A stretch of DNA of 64,000 nt, from the NCBI RefSeq assembly GCF_949987515.2, contig NW_027192650.1, positions 3,038,001-3,102,000 of the forward strand. Reading direction: 5' to 3'. The DNA is from Delphinus delphis (lineage: Eukaryota; Chordata; Mammalia; Artiodactyla; Delphinidae). Below are positions 50,493 to 63,125 of this stretch, piece by piece. Under the pieces are notes generated by a model that saw only the letters and a program-made list of their open reading frames with translations, was not told where the DNA came from and ran no database searches. Numbering within the stretch: position 1 is the first letter of the stretch; every line of letters starts with the position of its first letter. A program made the position numbers and the translations under genes.

Positions 50493-52071
50493 ATGCATGT
50501 GGAACCCAAGTATGATCAACCATGTGAACGGGAGACGTGTTCAAATATGTCTCAGTTTTCCTCCCCTGGTACTCGGGTGCAACATTCCAGACGCTTTACT
50601 AACACTCTCCCCACTTGGAGAGTCAGTGCCTTTAACCTCCTGTTTGGCCCAGTTTGCAATTTCTGCGGAAGATGAACAGAAATAGCGAGAACCAATGAGA
50701 GACTAGCTGGAGGTGTCTGGACGGGCAAATTTAACTCTCATTTCCCACCAGGAAGAGGAAATAACCAAAGGCTCAGCGTGCCGTGCCGGAACCAGATTAG
50801 GGCCTGAAGCCATCCTGCGGTGTTGCGGCCAGGTCACAAGAAAGCGAGTTGAAGAAAGGAGCTCAGGGGCACTGTAATTCACAAACCTGCAGAGTTATAA
50901 ATGACAGCTATCGTCCAAAAATAGACTGAAGTAAGGCTGCCAAGAGGACTTGAAAGTGGGGCAGAATTGCAGGAAACCGATTTCAGGAGGTAGACTGGAA
51001 TTGCATTGAAAGCATAGGAAAAGAGGCAGAACGTCCACAATGATGCACTTGGCCAAAAAGGGCGTATGCGTTTTTTCCTGAATATATTCAGGAAAAAACG
51101 CATACGCCCTTTTTGGCCAACCAAGCAAGCTTGCAAAGGAAATCTGCACTACAATGAAGTCTCACTTCCCCCCGGTCAAAAGGGCCATCTGAAAAAAGTG
51201 TAAAATCCAGAAAGAAAGGACAGGCCATGGAGAACCGGGAGCCTTGTTATGCTGATGGGCGGGATGTAAATTGCCAACAACCACTCGGGAGAAGTGTATG
51301 GTGTTTCCTGAAACATCTAAAAAACAAAGCAACAGAACCTAGGGCACTTCCACTTATGGTCCTATAGCTTAGGGAAATTAAAATCAAAAAGACACAGCCA
51401 CCCCAAAGTTTGGAACAGCTCTGTTTACAAGAACCTCGTTTACAGTACAAGTTCAACATCGCAGAAAGTGAAAAATGGATAAAGAAGTTGTGGTATTTAC
51501 TTACAAAGCAATATCACTCAGCAATGAAATCTGTGTCATCAGGCCCTTAGCAGCACAATGAGTGGATTCAGGTATGATGATTCTAACTGAAATAAGTCAC
51601 ACAGAAAAAGAAACATCATAAGATATCAGTAATACACGGAATGTAAACTTGGCTACACAGGAACTGAATTACAGAACAGAACAGGGTCTCAAATTTAGAA
51701 AACCAACTTATTCTTGCTTAAGGGTAAAGGTGAGTTGGGGTGCAGCATAAAACCAGAGACTGAAATGAGCACAGATAAAGTTCCTTAAGCCAAATATGGA
51801 ATAGACAAGAGCTACTCCTTGCTCAACGAAATGGACTCAACACCGCATATTAAACGCCTAAGAATGTACCTGACTAGTAAGTATCTTAAAACCTATGGAT
51901 TGCTATGTCTCCGAAAGAGAATCAAGCATGTGTACAGGGGCATAAACGCAGCAGTGATAGGATTGGAGAGGTTCGGTGAGCAAATGAAGACCCTTTGAAG
52001 TCATATTGCATGGTACCCATTCCACGGGTTTCAACTACCCAGGTTTAAGGTATTCTTCCTTCAGCTAAAAC
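50493..52071 (+). repeat. Satellite monomer U34, 1,579 bp
   Basis: Head type B with GTCAGTGCC, shared with U36. Perfect palindrome at 51049-51120. Near-copy of U31 in the second half. Confidence 0.93.
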
Positions 52072-53055
52072 ATGCATGTGGAACCTAGAGTATGATCAAC
52101 CATGTGATCGGGAGACGTGTTCAAATATGTCTCAGTTTTCCTCCCCTGGTACTCGGGTGCAACATTCCAGACGCTTTACTAACACTCTCCCCACTTGGAG
52201 AGTCAGTCCCTTTAACCTCCTGTTTGGCCCAGTTTGCAATTTCTGCGGAAGATGAACAGGAATAGCGAGAACCAATGAGAGACTAGCTGGAGGTGTCTGG
52301 ACGGGCAAATTTAACTCTCATTTCCCACCAGGAAGAGGAATTAACCAAAGGCTCAGCGTGCCGTGCCAGAACCAGATTAGGGCCTGAAGCCATCCTGCGG
52401 TGTTGCGGCCAGGTCACAAGAAAGCTAGTTGAAGAAAGGAGCTCAGGGGCAGTGTAATTCACAAACCTGCAGAGTTATAAATGACAGCTATCGTCCAAAA
52501 ATAGACTGAAGTAAGGCTGCCAAGAGGACTTGAAAGCGGGGCAGAATTGCAGGAAACCGATTTCAGGAGGTAGACTGGAATTGCATTGAAAGCATAGGAA
52601 AAGAGGCAGAACGTCCACAATGATGCACTTGGCCAAAAAGGGCGTATGCGTTTTTTCCTGAATATATTCAGGAAAAAACGCATACGCCGTTTTTGGCCAA
52701 CCAAGCAAGCAAGCAAAGGAAATCTGCACTACAATGAAGTCTCACTTCCCCCTGGTCAAAAGGGCCATCTGAAAAAAGTGTAAAATCCAGAAAGGCAGGA
52801 CAGGCCATTGAGAACTGGGAGCCTTGTTATGCTGATGGGCGGGATGTAAATTGCCAACAGACACTTGGGAGAAGTGTATGGTGTTTCCTGAAACATCTAA
52901 AAAACAAAGCAACAGAGCCTAGGGCACTTCCACTTATGGTCCTATAGCTTAGGGAAATTAAAATCAAAAAGACACAGCCACCCCAAAGTTTGGAACGGCT
53001 CTGTTTACAAGAACCCCGTTTACAGTACAAGTTCAACATCGCAGAAAGTGAAAAA

Positions 53056-53270
53056 TGGATAAAGAACTTGTGGTACTTACGTACAATGCAGTATCACTCA
53101 GCAATGAAATCTATGTCATCAGGCACGTAGCAACATAATGAGTAGATTCAGGTACGATGATTCTAACTGAAATAAGTCACACAGAAAAAGAAACATCATA
53201 AGATATCACTAATACACGGAATGTAAACTTGGCTACACAGGAACTGAATTCCAAAACAGAAGAGGTTCTC
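53056..53270 (+). pseudogene. Archaic L1 segment in U35
   Basis: Archaic subtype with CAGAAGAGG; it stops where the recombinant tail begins. Confidence 0.75.
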
Positions 53271-53303
53271 AAATTTAGAAAACCAACTTATGCTTGCTTA
53301 AGG
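53266..53303. other. Recombination junction between U32-type and U33-type sequence
   Basis: Left of this interval U35 carries U32 markers (CAGAAGAGGTTCTC); right of it U33 markers (AGGGTAAAGG, GCATAAACCAGAG, GGATAGCTATG). The bases between are identical in both parents, so the exchange lies here. Confidence 0.7.
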
Positions 53304-53650
53304 GTAAAGGTGAGTTGGGGTGCTGCATAAACCAGAGATTGAAATGAGCACAGATAAAGTTCCTTAAGTTAAATATGGAATAGACAAGAGCTACTCCTTG
53401 CTCAACGAAATGGACTCAACACCGCATATTAAACGCCTAAGAATGTACCTGACTAGTAAGTATCTTAAAACCTATGGATAGCTATGTCTCCGAAAGAGAA
53501 TCAAGCGTGTGTACAGGGGCATAAACGCAGCAGTGATAGGATTGGAGAGGTTCGGTGAGCAAATGAAGACCCTTTGAAGTCATATTGCATGGTACCCATT
53601 CCACGGGTCTCAACTCTCCAGGTTTAAGGTATTCTTCCTTCAGCTAAAAC

Positions 53651-55229
53651 ATGCATGTGGAACCCAAGTATGATCAACCATGTGAACGGGAGACGTGTTC
53701 AAATATGTCTCAGTTTTCCTCCCCTGGTACTCGGGTGCAACATTCCAGACGCTTTACTAACACTCTCCCCACTTGGAGAGTCAGTGCCTTTAACCTCCTG
53801 TTTGGCCCAGTTTGCAATTTCTGCGGAAGATGAACAGAAATAGCGAGAACCAATGAGAGACTAGCTGGAGGTGTCTGGACGGGCAAATTTAACTCTCATT
53901 TCCCACCAGGAAGAGGAAATAACCAAAGGCTCAGCGTGCCGTGCCGGAACCAGATTAGGGCCTGAAGCCATCCTGCGGTGTTGCGGCCAGGTCACAAGAA
54001 AGCGAGTTGAAGAAAGGAGCTCAGGGGCACTGTAATTCACAAACCTGCAGAGTTATAAATGACAGCTATCGTCCAAAAATAGACTGAAGTAAGGCTGCCA
54101 AGAGGACTTGAACGCGGGGCAGAATTGCAGGAAACCGATTTCAGGAGGTAGACTGGAATTGCATTGAAAGCATAGGAAAAGAGGCAGAACGTCCACAATG
54201 ATGCACTTGGCCAAAAAGGGCGTATGCGTTTTTTCCTGAATATATTCAGGAAAAAACGCATACGCCCTTTTTGGCCAACCAAGCAAGCTTGCAAAGGAAA
54301 TCTGCACTACAATGAAGTCTCACTTCCCCCCGGTCAAAAGGGCCATCTGAAAAAAGTGTAAAATCCAGAAAGAAAGGACAGGCCATGGAGAACCGGGAGC
54401 CTTGTTATGCTGATGGGCGGGATGTAAATTGCCAACAACCACTCGGGAGAAGTGTATGGTGTTTCCTGAAACATCTAAAAAACAAAGCAACAGAACCTAG
54501 GGCACTTCCACTTATGGTCCTATAGCTTAGGGAAATTAAAATCAAAAAGACACAGCCACCCCAAAGTTTGGAACAGCTCTGTTTACAAGAACCTCGTTTA
54601 CAGTACAAGTTCAACATCGCAGAAAGTGAAAAATGGATAAAGAAGTTGTGGTATTTACTTACAAAGCAATATCACTCAGCAATGAAATCTGTGTCATCAG
54701 GCCCTTAGCAGCACAATGAGTGGATTCAGGTATGATGATTCTAACTGAAATAAGTCACACAGAAAAAGAAACATCATAAGATATCAGTAATACACGGAAT
54801 GTAAACTTGGCTACACAGGAACTGAATTACAGAACAGAACAGGGTCTCAAATTTAGAAAACCAACTTATTCTTGCTTAAGGGTAAAGGTGAGTTGGGGTG
54901 CAGCATAAAACCAGAGACTGAAATGAGCACAGATAAAGTTCCTTAAGCCAAATATGGAATAGACAAGAGCTACTCCTTGCTCAACGAAATGGACTCAACA
55001 CCGCATATTAAACGCCTAAGAATGTACCTGACTAGTAAGTATCTTAAAACCTATGGATTGCTATGTCTCCGAAAGAGAATCAAGCATGTGTACAGGGGCA
55101 TAAACGCAGCAGTGATAGGATTGGAGAGGTTCGGTGAGCAAATGAAGACCCTTTGAAGTCATATTGCATGGTACCCATTCCACGGGTTTCAACTACCCAG
55201 GTTTAAGGTATTCTTCCTTCAGCTAAAAC
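53651..55229 (+). repeat. Satellite monomer U36, 1,579 bp
   Basis: Head type B with GTCAGTGCC, near-copy of U34. Perfect palindrome at 54207-54278. Confidence 0.93.
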
Positions 55230-56809
55230 ATGCATGTGGAACCTAGAGTATGATCAACCATGTGATCGGGAGACGTGTTCAAATATGTCTCAGTTTTCCT
55301 CCCCTGGTACTCGGGTGCAACATTCCAGACGCTTTACTAACACTCTCCCCACTTGGAGAGTCAGTCCCTTTAACCTCCTGTTTGGCCCAGTTTGCAATTT
55401 CTGCGGAAGATGAACAGGAATAGCGAGAACAAATGAGAGGCTAGCTGGAGGTGTCTGGACGGGCAAATTTAACTCTCATTTCCCACCAGGAAGAGGAATT
55501 AACCAAAGGCTCAGCATGCCGTGCCGGAACCAGATTAGGGCCTAAAGCCATCCTGCGGTGTTGCGGCCAGGTCACAAGAAAGCGAGTTGAAGAAAGGAGC
55601 TCAGGGGCACTGTAATTCACAAACCTGCAGAGTTATAAATGACAGCTATCGTCCAAAAATAGACTGAAGTAAGGCTGCCAAGAGGACTTGAAAGCGGGGC
55701 AGAATTGCAGGAAACCGATTTCAGGAGGTAGACTGGAATTGCATTGAAAGCATAGGAAAAGAGGCAGAACGTCCACAATGATGCACTTGGCCAAAAAGGG
55801 CGTATGCGTTTTTTCCTGAATATATTCAGGAAAAAACGCATACGCCCTTTTTGGCCAACCAAGCAAGCTTGCAAAGGAAATCTGCACTACAATGAAGTCT
55901 CACTTCCCCCCGGTCAAAAGGGCCATCTGAAAAAAGTGTAAAATCCAGAAAGGCAGGACAGGCCATGGAGAACTGGGAGCCTTGTTATGCTGATGGGCGG
56001 GATGTAAATTGCCAACAGACACTTGGGAGAAGTGTATGGTGTTTCCTGAAACATCTAAAAAACAAAGCAACAGAGCCTAGGGCACTGCCACTTATGGTCT
56101 TATAGCTTAGGGAAATTAAAATCAAAAAGACACAGCCACCCCAAAGTTTGGGACGCCTCTGTTTACAAGAACCTCGTTTACAGTACAAGTTCAACATCGC
56201 AGAAAGTGAAAAATGGATAAAGAAGTTGTGGTATTTACTTACAAAGCAATATCACTCAGCAATGAAATCTATGTCATCAGGCCCTTAGCAGCACAATGAG
56301 TGGATTCAGGTATGATGATTCTAACTGAAATAAGTCACACAGAAAAAGAAACATCATAAGATATCAGTAATACACGGAATGTAAACTTGGCTACACAGGA
56401 ACTGAATTACAGAACAGAAGAGGGTCTCAAATTTAGAAAACCAACTTATGCTTGCTTAAGGGTAAAGGTGAGTTGGGGTGCTGCATAAAACCAGAGATTG
56501 AAATGAGCACAGATAAAGTTCCTTAAGTCAAATATGGAATAGACAAGAGCTACTCCTTGCTCAACGAAATGGACTCAACACCGCATATTAAACGCCTAAG
56601 AATGTACCTGACTAGTAAGTATCGTAAAACCTATGGATTGCTATGTCTCCAAAAGAGAATCAAGCATGTGTACAGGGGCATAAACGCAGCAGTGATAGGA
56701 TTGGAGAGGTTCGGTGAGCAAATGAAGACCCTTTGAAGTCATATTGCATGGTACCCATTCCACGGGTCTCAACTCTCCAGGTTTAAGGTATTCTTCCTTC
56801 AGCTAAAAC
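55230..56809 (+). repeat. Satellite monomer U37, 1,580 bp
   Basis: Head type C, the last one in the window. Perfect palindrome at 55787-55858. First copy with TATCGTAAAACC and GGTCTTATAGC, which mark the right-end group. Confidence 0.93.
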
Positions 56810-58388
56810 ATGCATGTGGAACCCAAGTATGATCAACCATGTGAACGGGAGACGTGTTCAAATATGTCTCAGTTTTCCTCCCCTGGTACTCGGGTGCAAC
56901 ATTCCAGACGCTTTACTAACACTCTCCCCACTTGGAGAGTCAGCGCCTTTAACCTCCTGTTTGGCCCAGTTTGCAATTTCTGCGGAAGATGAACAGGAAT
57001 AGCGAGAACAAATGAGAGGCTAGCTGGAGGTGTCTGGACGGGCAAATTTAACTCTCATTTCCCACCAGGAAGAGGAAATAACCAAAGGCTCAGCGTGCCG
57101 TGCCGGAACCAGATTAGGGCCTGAAGCCATCCTGCGGTGTTGCGGCCAGCTCAAAAGAAAGCGAGTTGAAGAAAGGAGCTCAGGGGCAGTGTAATTCACA
57201 AACCTGCAGAGTTATAAATGACAGCTATCGTCCAAAAAGAGACTGAAGTAAGGCTGCCAAGAGGACTTGAAAGCGGGGCAGAATTGCAGGAAACCGATTT
57301 CAGGAGGTAGACTGGAATTGCATTGAAAGCATAGGAAAAGAGGCAGAACGTCCACAATGATGCACTTGGCCAAAAAGGGCGTATGCGTTTTTTCCTGAAT
57401 ATATTCAGGAAAAAACGCATACGCCCTTTTTGGCCAACCAAGCAAGCAAGCAAAGGAAATCTGCACTACAATGAAGTCTCACTTCCCCCTGGTCAAAAGG
57501 GCCATCTGAAAAAAGTGTAAAATCTAGAAAGGCAGGACAGGCCATTGAGAACTGGGAGCCTTGTTATGCTGATGGGCGGGATGTAAATTGCCAACAGACA
57601 CTTGGGAGAAGTGTATGGTGTTTCCTGAAACATCTAAAAAACAAAGCAACAGAGCCTAGGGCACTTCCACTTATGGTCCTATAGCTTAGGGAAATTAAAA
57701 TCAAAAAGACACAGCCACCCCAAAGTTTGGAACGGCTCTGTTTACAAGAACCTCGTTTACAGTACAAGTTCAACATCGCAGAAAGTGAAAAATGGATAAA
57801 GAACTTGTGGTACTTACGTACAATGCAGTATCACTCAGCAATGAAATCTATGTCATCAGGCACGTAACAGCATAATGAGTAGATTCAGGTACGATGATTC
57901 TAACTGAAATAAGTCACACAGAAAAAGAAACATCATAAGATATCACTAATACATGGAATGTAAACTTGGCTACACAGGAACTGAATTCCAAAACAGAACA
58001 GGTTCTCAAATTTAGAAAACCAACTTATGCTTGCTTAAGGGGAAAGGTGAGTTGGGTTGCTGCATAAAACCAGAGATTGAAATGAGCACAGATAAAGTTC
58101 CTTAAGCCAAATATGGAATAGACAAGAGCCACTCCTTGCTCAACGAAATGGACTCAACACCGCATATTAAACGCCTAAGAATGTACCTGACTAGTAAGTA
58201 TCTTAAAACCTATGGATTGCTATGTCTCCGAAAGAGAATCAAGCATGTGTACAGGGGCATAAACGCAGCAGTGATAGGATTGGAGAGGTTCGGTGAGCAA
58301 ATGAAGACCCTTTGAAGTCATATTGCATGGTTCCCATTACACGGGTCTGAACTCTCCAGGTTTAAGGTATTCTTCCTTCAGCTAAAAC
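56810..58388 (+). repeat. Satellite monomer U38, 1,579 bp
   Basis: Head type B. Palindrome 57366-57437 is perfect although the monomer has GCAAGCAAGC and the archaic L1 part (57793-58007). The KpnI word is lost (GGTTCC near 58330). Confidence 0.93.
57793..58007 (+). pseudogene. Archaic L1 segment in U38
   Basis: Archaic subtype with ACGTAACAGC, shared with U39, and CAGAACAGG as in U5 and U26. Confidence 0.75.
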
Positions 58389-59967
58389 ATGCATGTGGAA
58401 CCCAAGTATGATCAACCATGTGAACGGGAGACGTGTTCAAATATGTCTCAGTTTTCCTCCCCTGGTACTCGGGTGCAACATTCCAGACGCTTTACTAACA
58501 CTCTCCCCACTTGGAGAGTCAGCGCCTTTAACCTCCTGTTTGGCCCAGTTTGCAATTTCTGCGGAAGATGAACAGAAATAGCGAGAACCAATGAGAGACT
58601 AGCTGGAGGTGTCTGGACGGACAAATTTAACTCTCATTTCCCACCAGGAAGAGGAAATAACCAAAGGCTCAGCGTGCCGTGCCGGAACCAGATTAGGGCC
58701 TGAAGCCATCCTGCGGTGTTGCGGCCAGGTCACAAGAAAGCGAGTTGAAGAAAGGAGCTCAGGGGCACTGTAATTCACAAACCTGCAGAGTTATAAATGA
58801 CAGCTATCGTCCAAAAATAGACTGAAGTAAGGCTGCCAAGAGGACTTGAAAACGGGGCAGAATTGCAGGAAACCGATTTCAGGAGGTAGACTGGAATTGC
58901 ATTGAAAGCATAGGAAAAGAGGCAGAACGTCCACAATGATGCACTTGGCCAAAAAGGGCGTATGCGTTTTTTCCTGAATATATTCAGGAAAAAACGCATA
59001 CGCCCTTTTTGGCCAACCAAGCAAGCTTGCAAAGGAAATCTGCACTACAATGAAGTCTCACTTCCCCCCGGTCAAAAGGGCCATCTGAAAAAAGTGTAAA
59101 ATCCAGAAAGGCAGGACAGGCCATGGAGAACTGGGAGCCTTGTTATGCTGATGGGCGGGATGTAAATTGCCAACAACCACTTAGGAGAAGTGTATGGTGT
59201 TTCCTGAAACATCTAAAAAACAAAGCAACAGAGCCTAGGGCACTTCCACTTATGGTCCTATAGCTTAGGGAAATTAAAATCAAAAAGACACAGCCACCCC
59301 AAAGTTTGGGACGCCTCCGTTTACAAGAACCTCGTTTACCGTACAAGTTCAATATCACAGAAAGTGAAAAATGGATAAAGAACTTGTGGTACTTACGTAC
59401 AATGCAGTATCACTCAGCAATGAAATCTATGTCATCAGGCACGTAACAGCATAATGAGTGGATTCAGGTACGATGATTCTAACTGAAATAAGTCACACAG
59501 AAAAAGAAACATCATAAGATATCAGTAATACACGGAATGGAAACTTGGCTACACAGGAACTGAATTACAGAACAGACCAGGGTCTCAAATTTAGAAAACC
59601 AACTTATGCTTGCTTAAGGGTAAAGGTGAGTTGGGGTGCTGCATAAAACCAGAGATTGAAATGAGCACAGATAAAGTTCCTTAAGTCAAATATGGAATAG
59701 ACAAGAGCTACTCCTTGCTCAACGAAATGGACTCAACACCGCATATTAAACGCCTAAGAATGTACCTGACTAGTAAGTATCGTAAAACCTATGGATTGCT
59801 ATGTCTCCAAAAGAGAATCAAGCATGTGTACAGGGGCATAAACGCAGCAGTGATAGGATTGGAGAGGTTCGGTGAGCAAATGAAGACCCTTTGAAGTCAT
59901 ATTGCATGGTACCCATTCCACGGGTCTCAACTCTCCAGGTTTAAGGTATTCTTCCTTCAGCTAAAAC
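58389..59967 (+). repeat. Satellite monomer U39, 1,579 bp, mosaic
   Basis: Head type B. Perfect palindrome at 58945-59016. Archaic L1 part at 59372-59480, returning to the common subtype (ATATCAGTAATAC) by 59524. Confidence 0.93.
59372..59480 (+). pseudogene. Partial archaic L1 segment in U39
   Basis: Only the first part is archaic; by 59524 the common form has returned, so conversion or crossover ended at 59481-59524. Confidence 0.7.
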
Positions 59968-61546
59968 ATGCATGTGGAACCCAAGTATGATCAACCATGT
60001 GAACGGGAGACGTGTTCAAATATGTCTCAGTTTTCCTCCCCTGGTACTCGGGTGCAACATTCCAGACGCTTTACTAACACTCTCCCCACTTGGAGAGTCA
60101 GCGCCTTTAACCTCCTGTTTGGCCCAGTTTGCAATTTCTGCGGAAGATGAACAGGAATAGCGAGAACCAATGAGAGGCTAGCTGGAGGTGTCTGGACGGG
60201 CAAATTTAACTCTCATTTCCCACCAGGAAGAGGAAATAACCAAAGGCTCAGCGTGCCGTACCGGAACCAGATTAGGGCCTGAAGCCATCCTGCGGTGTTG
60301 CGGCCAGCTCACAAGAAAGCGAGTTGAAGAAAGGAACTCAGGGGCACTGTAATTCACAAACCTGCAGAGTTATAAATGACAGCTATCGTCCAAAAATAGA
60401 CTGAAGTAAGGCTGCCAAGAGGACTTGAAAGCGGGGCAGAATTGCAGGAAACCGATTTCAGGAGGTAGACTGGAATTGCATTGAAAGCATAGGAAAAGAG
60501 GCAGAACGTCCACAATGATGCACTTGGCCAAAAAGGGCGTATGCGTTTTTTCCTGAATATATTCAGGAAAAAACGCATACGCCCTTTTTGGCCAACCAAG
60601 CAAGCTTGCAAAGGAAATCTGCACTACAATGAAGTCTCACTTCCCCCTGGTCAAAAGGGCCATCTGAAAAAAGTGTAAAATCCAGAAAGGCAGGACAGGC
60701 CATGGAGAACTGGGAGCCTTGTTATGCTGATGGGCGGGATGTAAATTGCCAACAGACACTCGGGAGAAGTGTATGGTGTTTCCTGAAACATCTAAAAAAC
60801 AAAGCAACAGAGCCTAGGGCACTGCCACTTATGGTCTTATAGCTTAGGGAAATTAAAATCAAAAAGACACAGCCACCCCAAAGTTTGGGACGCCTCTGTT
60901 TACAAGAACCTCGTTTACAGTACAAGTTCAACATCGCAGAAAGTGAAAAATGGATAAAGAAGTTGTGGTATTTACTTACAAAGCAATATCACTCAGCAAT
61001 GAAATCTATGTCATCAGGCCCTTAGCATCACAATGAGTGGATTCAGGTATGATGATTCTAACTGAAATAAGTCACACAGAAAAAGAAACATCATAAGATA
61101 TCAGTAATACACGGAATGTAAACTTGGCTACACAGGAACTGAATTACAGAACAGAACAGGGTCTCAAATTTAGAAAACCAACTTATGCTTGCTTAAGGGT
61201 AAAGGTGAGTTGGGGTGCTGCATAAAACCAGAGATTGAAATGAGCACAGATAAAGTTCCTTATGTCAAATATGGAATAGACAAGAGCTACTCCTTGCTCA
61301 ACGAAATGGACTCAACACCGCATATTAAACGCCTAAGAATGTACCTGACTAGTAAGTATCGTAAAACCTATGGATTGCTATGTCTCCAAAAGAGAATCAA
61401 GCATGTGTACAGGGGCATAAACGCAGCAGTGATAGGATTGGAGAGGTTCGGTGAGCAAATGAAGACCCTTTGAAGTCATATTGCATGGTACCCATTCCAC
61501 GGGTCTCAACTCTCCAGGTTTAAGGTATTCTTCCTTCAGCTAAAAC
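59968..61546 (+). repeat. Satellite monomer U40, 1,579 bp
   Basis: Head type B. Perfect palindrome at 60524-60595. CCTTATGTC at 61259 replaces CCTTAAGTC and removes a stop codon, giving a chance 94-codon frame. Confidence 0.93.
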
Positions 61547-63125
61547 ATGCATGTGGAACCCAAGTATGATCAACCATGTGAACGGGAGACGTGTTCAAAT
61601 ATGTCTCAGTTTTCCTCCCCTGGTACTCGGGTGCAACATTCCAGACGCTTTACTAACACTCTCCCCACTTGGAGAGTCAGCGCCTTTAACCTCCTGTTTG
61701 GCCCAGTTTGCAATTTCTGCGGAAGATGAACAGGAATAGCGAGAACAAATGAGAGGCTAGCTGGAGGTGTCTGGACGGGCAAATTTAACTCTCATTTCCC
61801 ACCAGGAAGAGGAAATAACCAAAGGCTCAGCGTGCCGTACCGGAACCAGATTAGGGCCTGAAGCCATCCTGCGGTGTTGCGGCCAGGTCACAAGAAAGCG
61901 AGTTGAAGAAAGGAGCTCAGGGGCACTGTAATTCACAAACCTGCAGAGTTATAAATGACAGCTATCGTCCAAAAATAGACTGAAGTAAGGCTGCCAAGAG
62001 GACTTGAAAGCGGGGCAGAATTGCAGGAAACCGATTTCAGGAGGTAGACTGGAATTGCATTGAAAGCATAGGAAAAGAGGCAGAACGTCCACAATGATGC
62101 ACTTGGCCAAAAAGGGCGTATGCGTTTTTTCCTGAATATATTCAGGAAAAAACGCATACGCCCTTTTTGGCCAACCAAGCAAGCTTGCAAAGGAAATCTG
62201 CACTACAATGAAGTCTCACATCCCCCCGGTCAAAAGGGCCATCTGAAAAAAGTGTAAAATCCAGAAAGGCAGGACAGGCCATGGAGAACTGGGAGCCTTG
62301 TTATGCTGATGGGCGGGATGAAAATTGCCAACAGACACTCGGGAGAAGTGTATGGTGTTTCCTGAAACATCTAAAAAACAAAGCAACAGAGCCTAGGGCA
62401 CTGCCACTTATGGTCTTATAGCTTAGGGAAATTAAAATCAAAAAGACACAGCCACCCCAAAGTTTGGGACGCCTCTGTTTACAAGAACCTCGTTTACAGT
62501 ACAAGTTCAACATCGCAGAAAGTGAAAAATGGATAAAGAAGTTGTGGTATTTACTTACAAAGCAATATCACTCAGCAATGAAATCTATGTCATCAGGCCC
62601 TTAGCATCACAATGAGTGGATTCAGGTATGATGATTCTAACTGAAATAAGTCACACAGAAAAAGAAACATCATAAGATATCAGTAATACACGGAATGTAA
62701 ACTTGGCTACACAGGAACTGAATTACAGAACAGAACAGGGTCTCAAATTTAGAAAACCAACTTATGCTTGCTTAAGGGTAAAGGTGAGTTGGGGTGCTGC
62801 ATAAAACCAGAGATTGAAATGAGCACAGATAAAGTTCCTTAAGTCAAATATGGAATAGACAAGAGCTACTCCTTGCTCAACGAAATGGACTCAACACCGC
62901 ATATTAAACGCCTAAGAATGTACCTGACTAGTAAGTATCGTAAAACCTATGGATTGCTATGTCTCCAAAAGAGAATCAAGCATGTGTACAGGGGCATAAA
63001 CGCAGCAGTGATAGGATTGGAGAGGTTCGGTGAGCAAATGAAGACCCTTTGAAGTCATATTGCATGGTACCCATTCCACGGGTCTCAACTCTCCAGGTTT
63101 AAGGTATTCTTCCTTCAGCTAAAAC
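61547..63125 (+). repeat. Satellite monomer U41, 1,579 bp
   Basis: Head type B. Perfect palindrome at 62103-62174. Very like U40, with GAGAACAAATGAG and TATCGTAAAACC. Confidence 0.93.

Larger units (their letters stand above)
52072..53650 (+). repeat. Satellite monomer U35, 1,579 bp, recombinant
   Basis: Head type C and U32-type body (palindrome 52629-52700 with CGCCGTTTTT, GCAAGCAAGC, archaic L1 at 53056-53270), then from about 53304 the tail of U33 (GCATAAACCAGAG, GGATAGCTATG, AAGCGTGTG). Confidence 0.93.

Noticed and set aside
61189..61473. 94-codon plus-strand frame in U40
   Set aside because: Opened by one base change (CCTTAAGTC to CCTTATGTC) in the L1 3' UTR part; the same frame is stopped in the other monomers.
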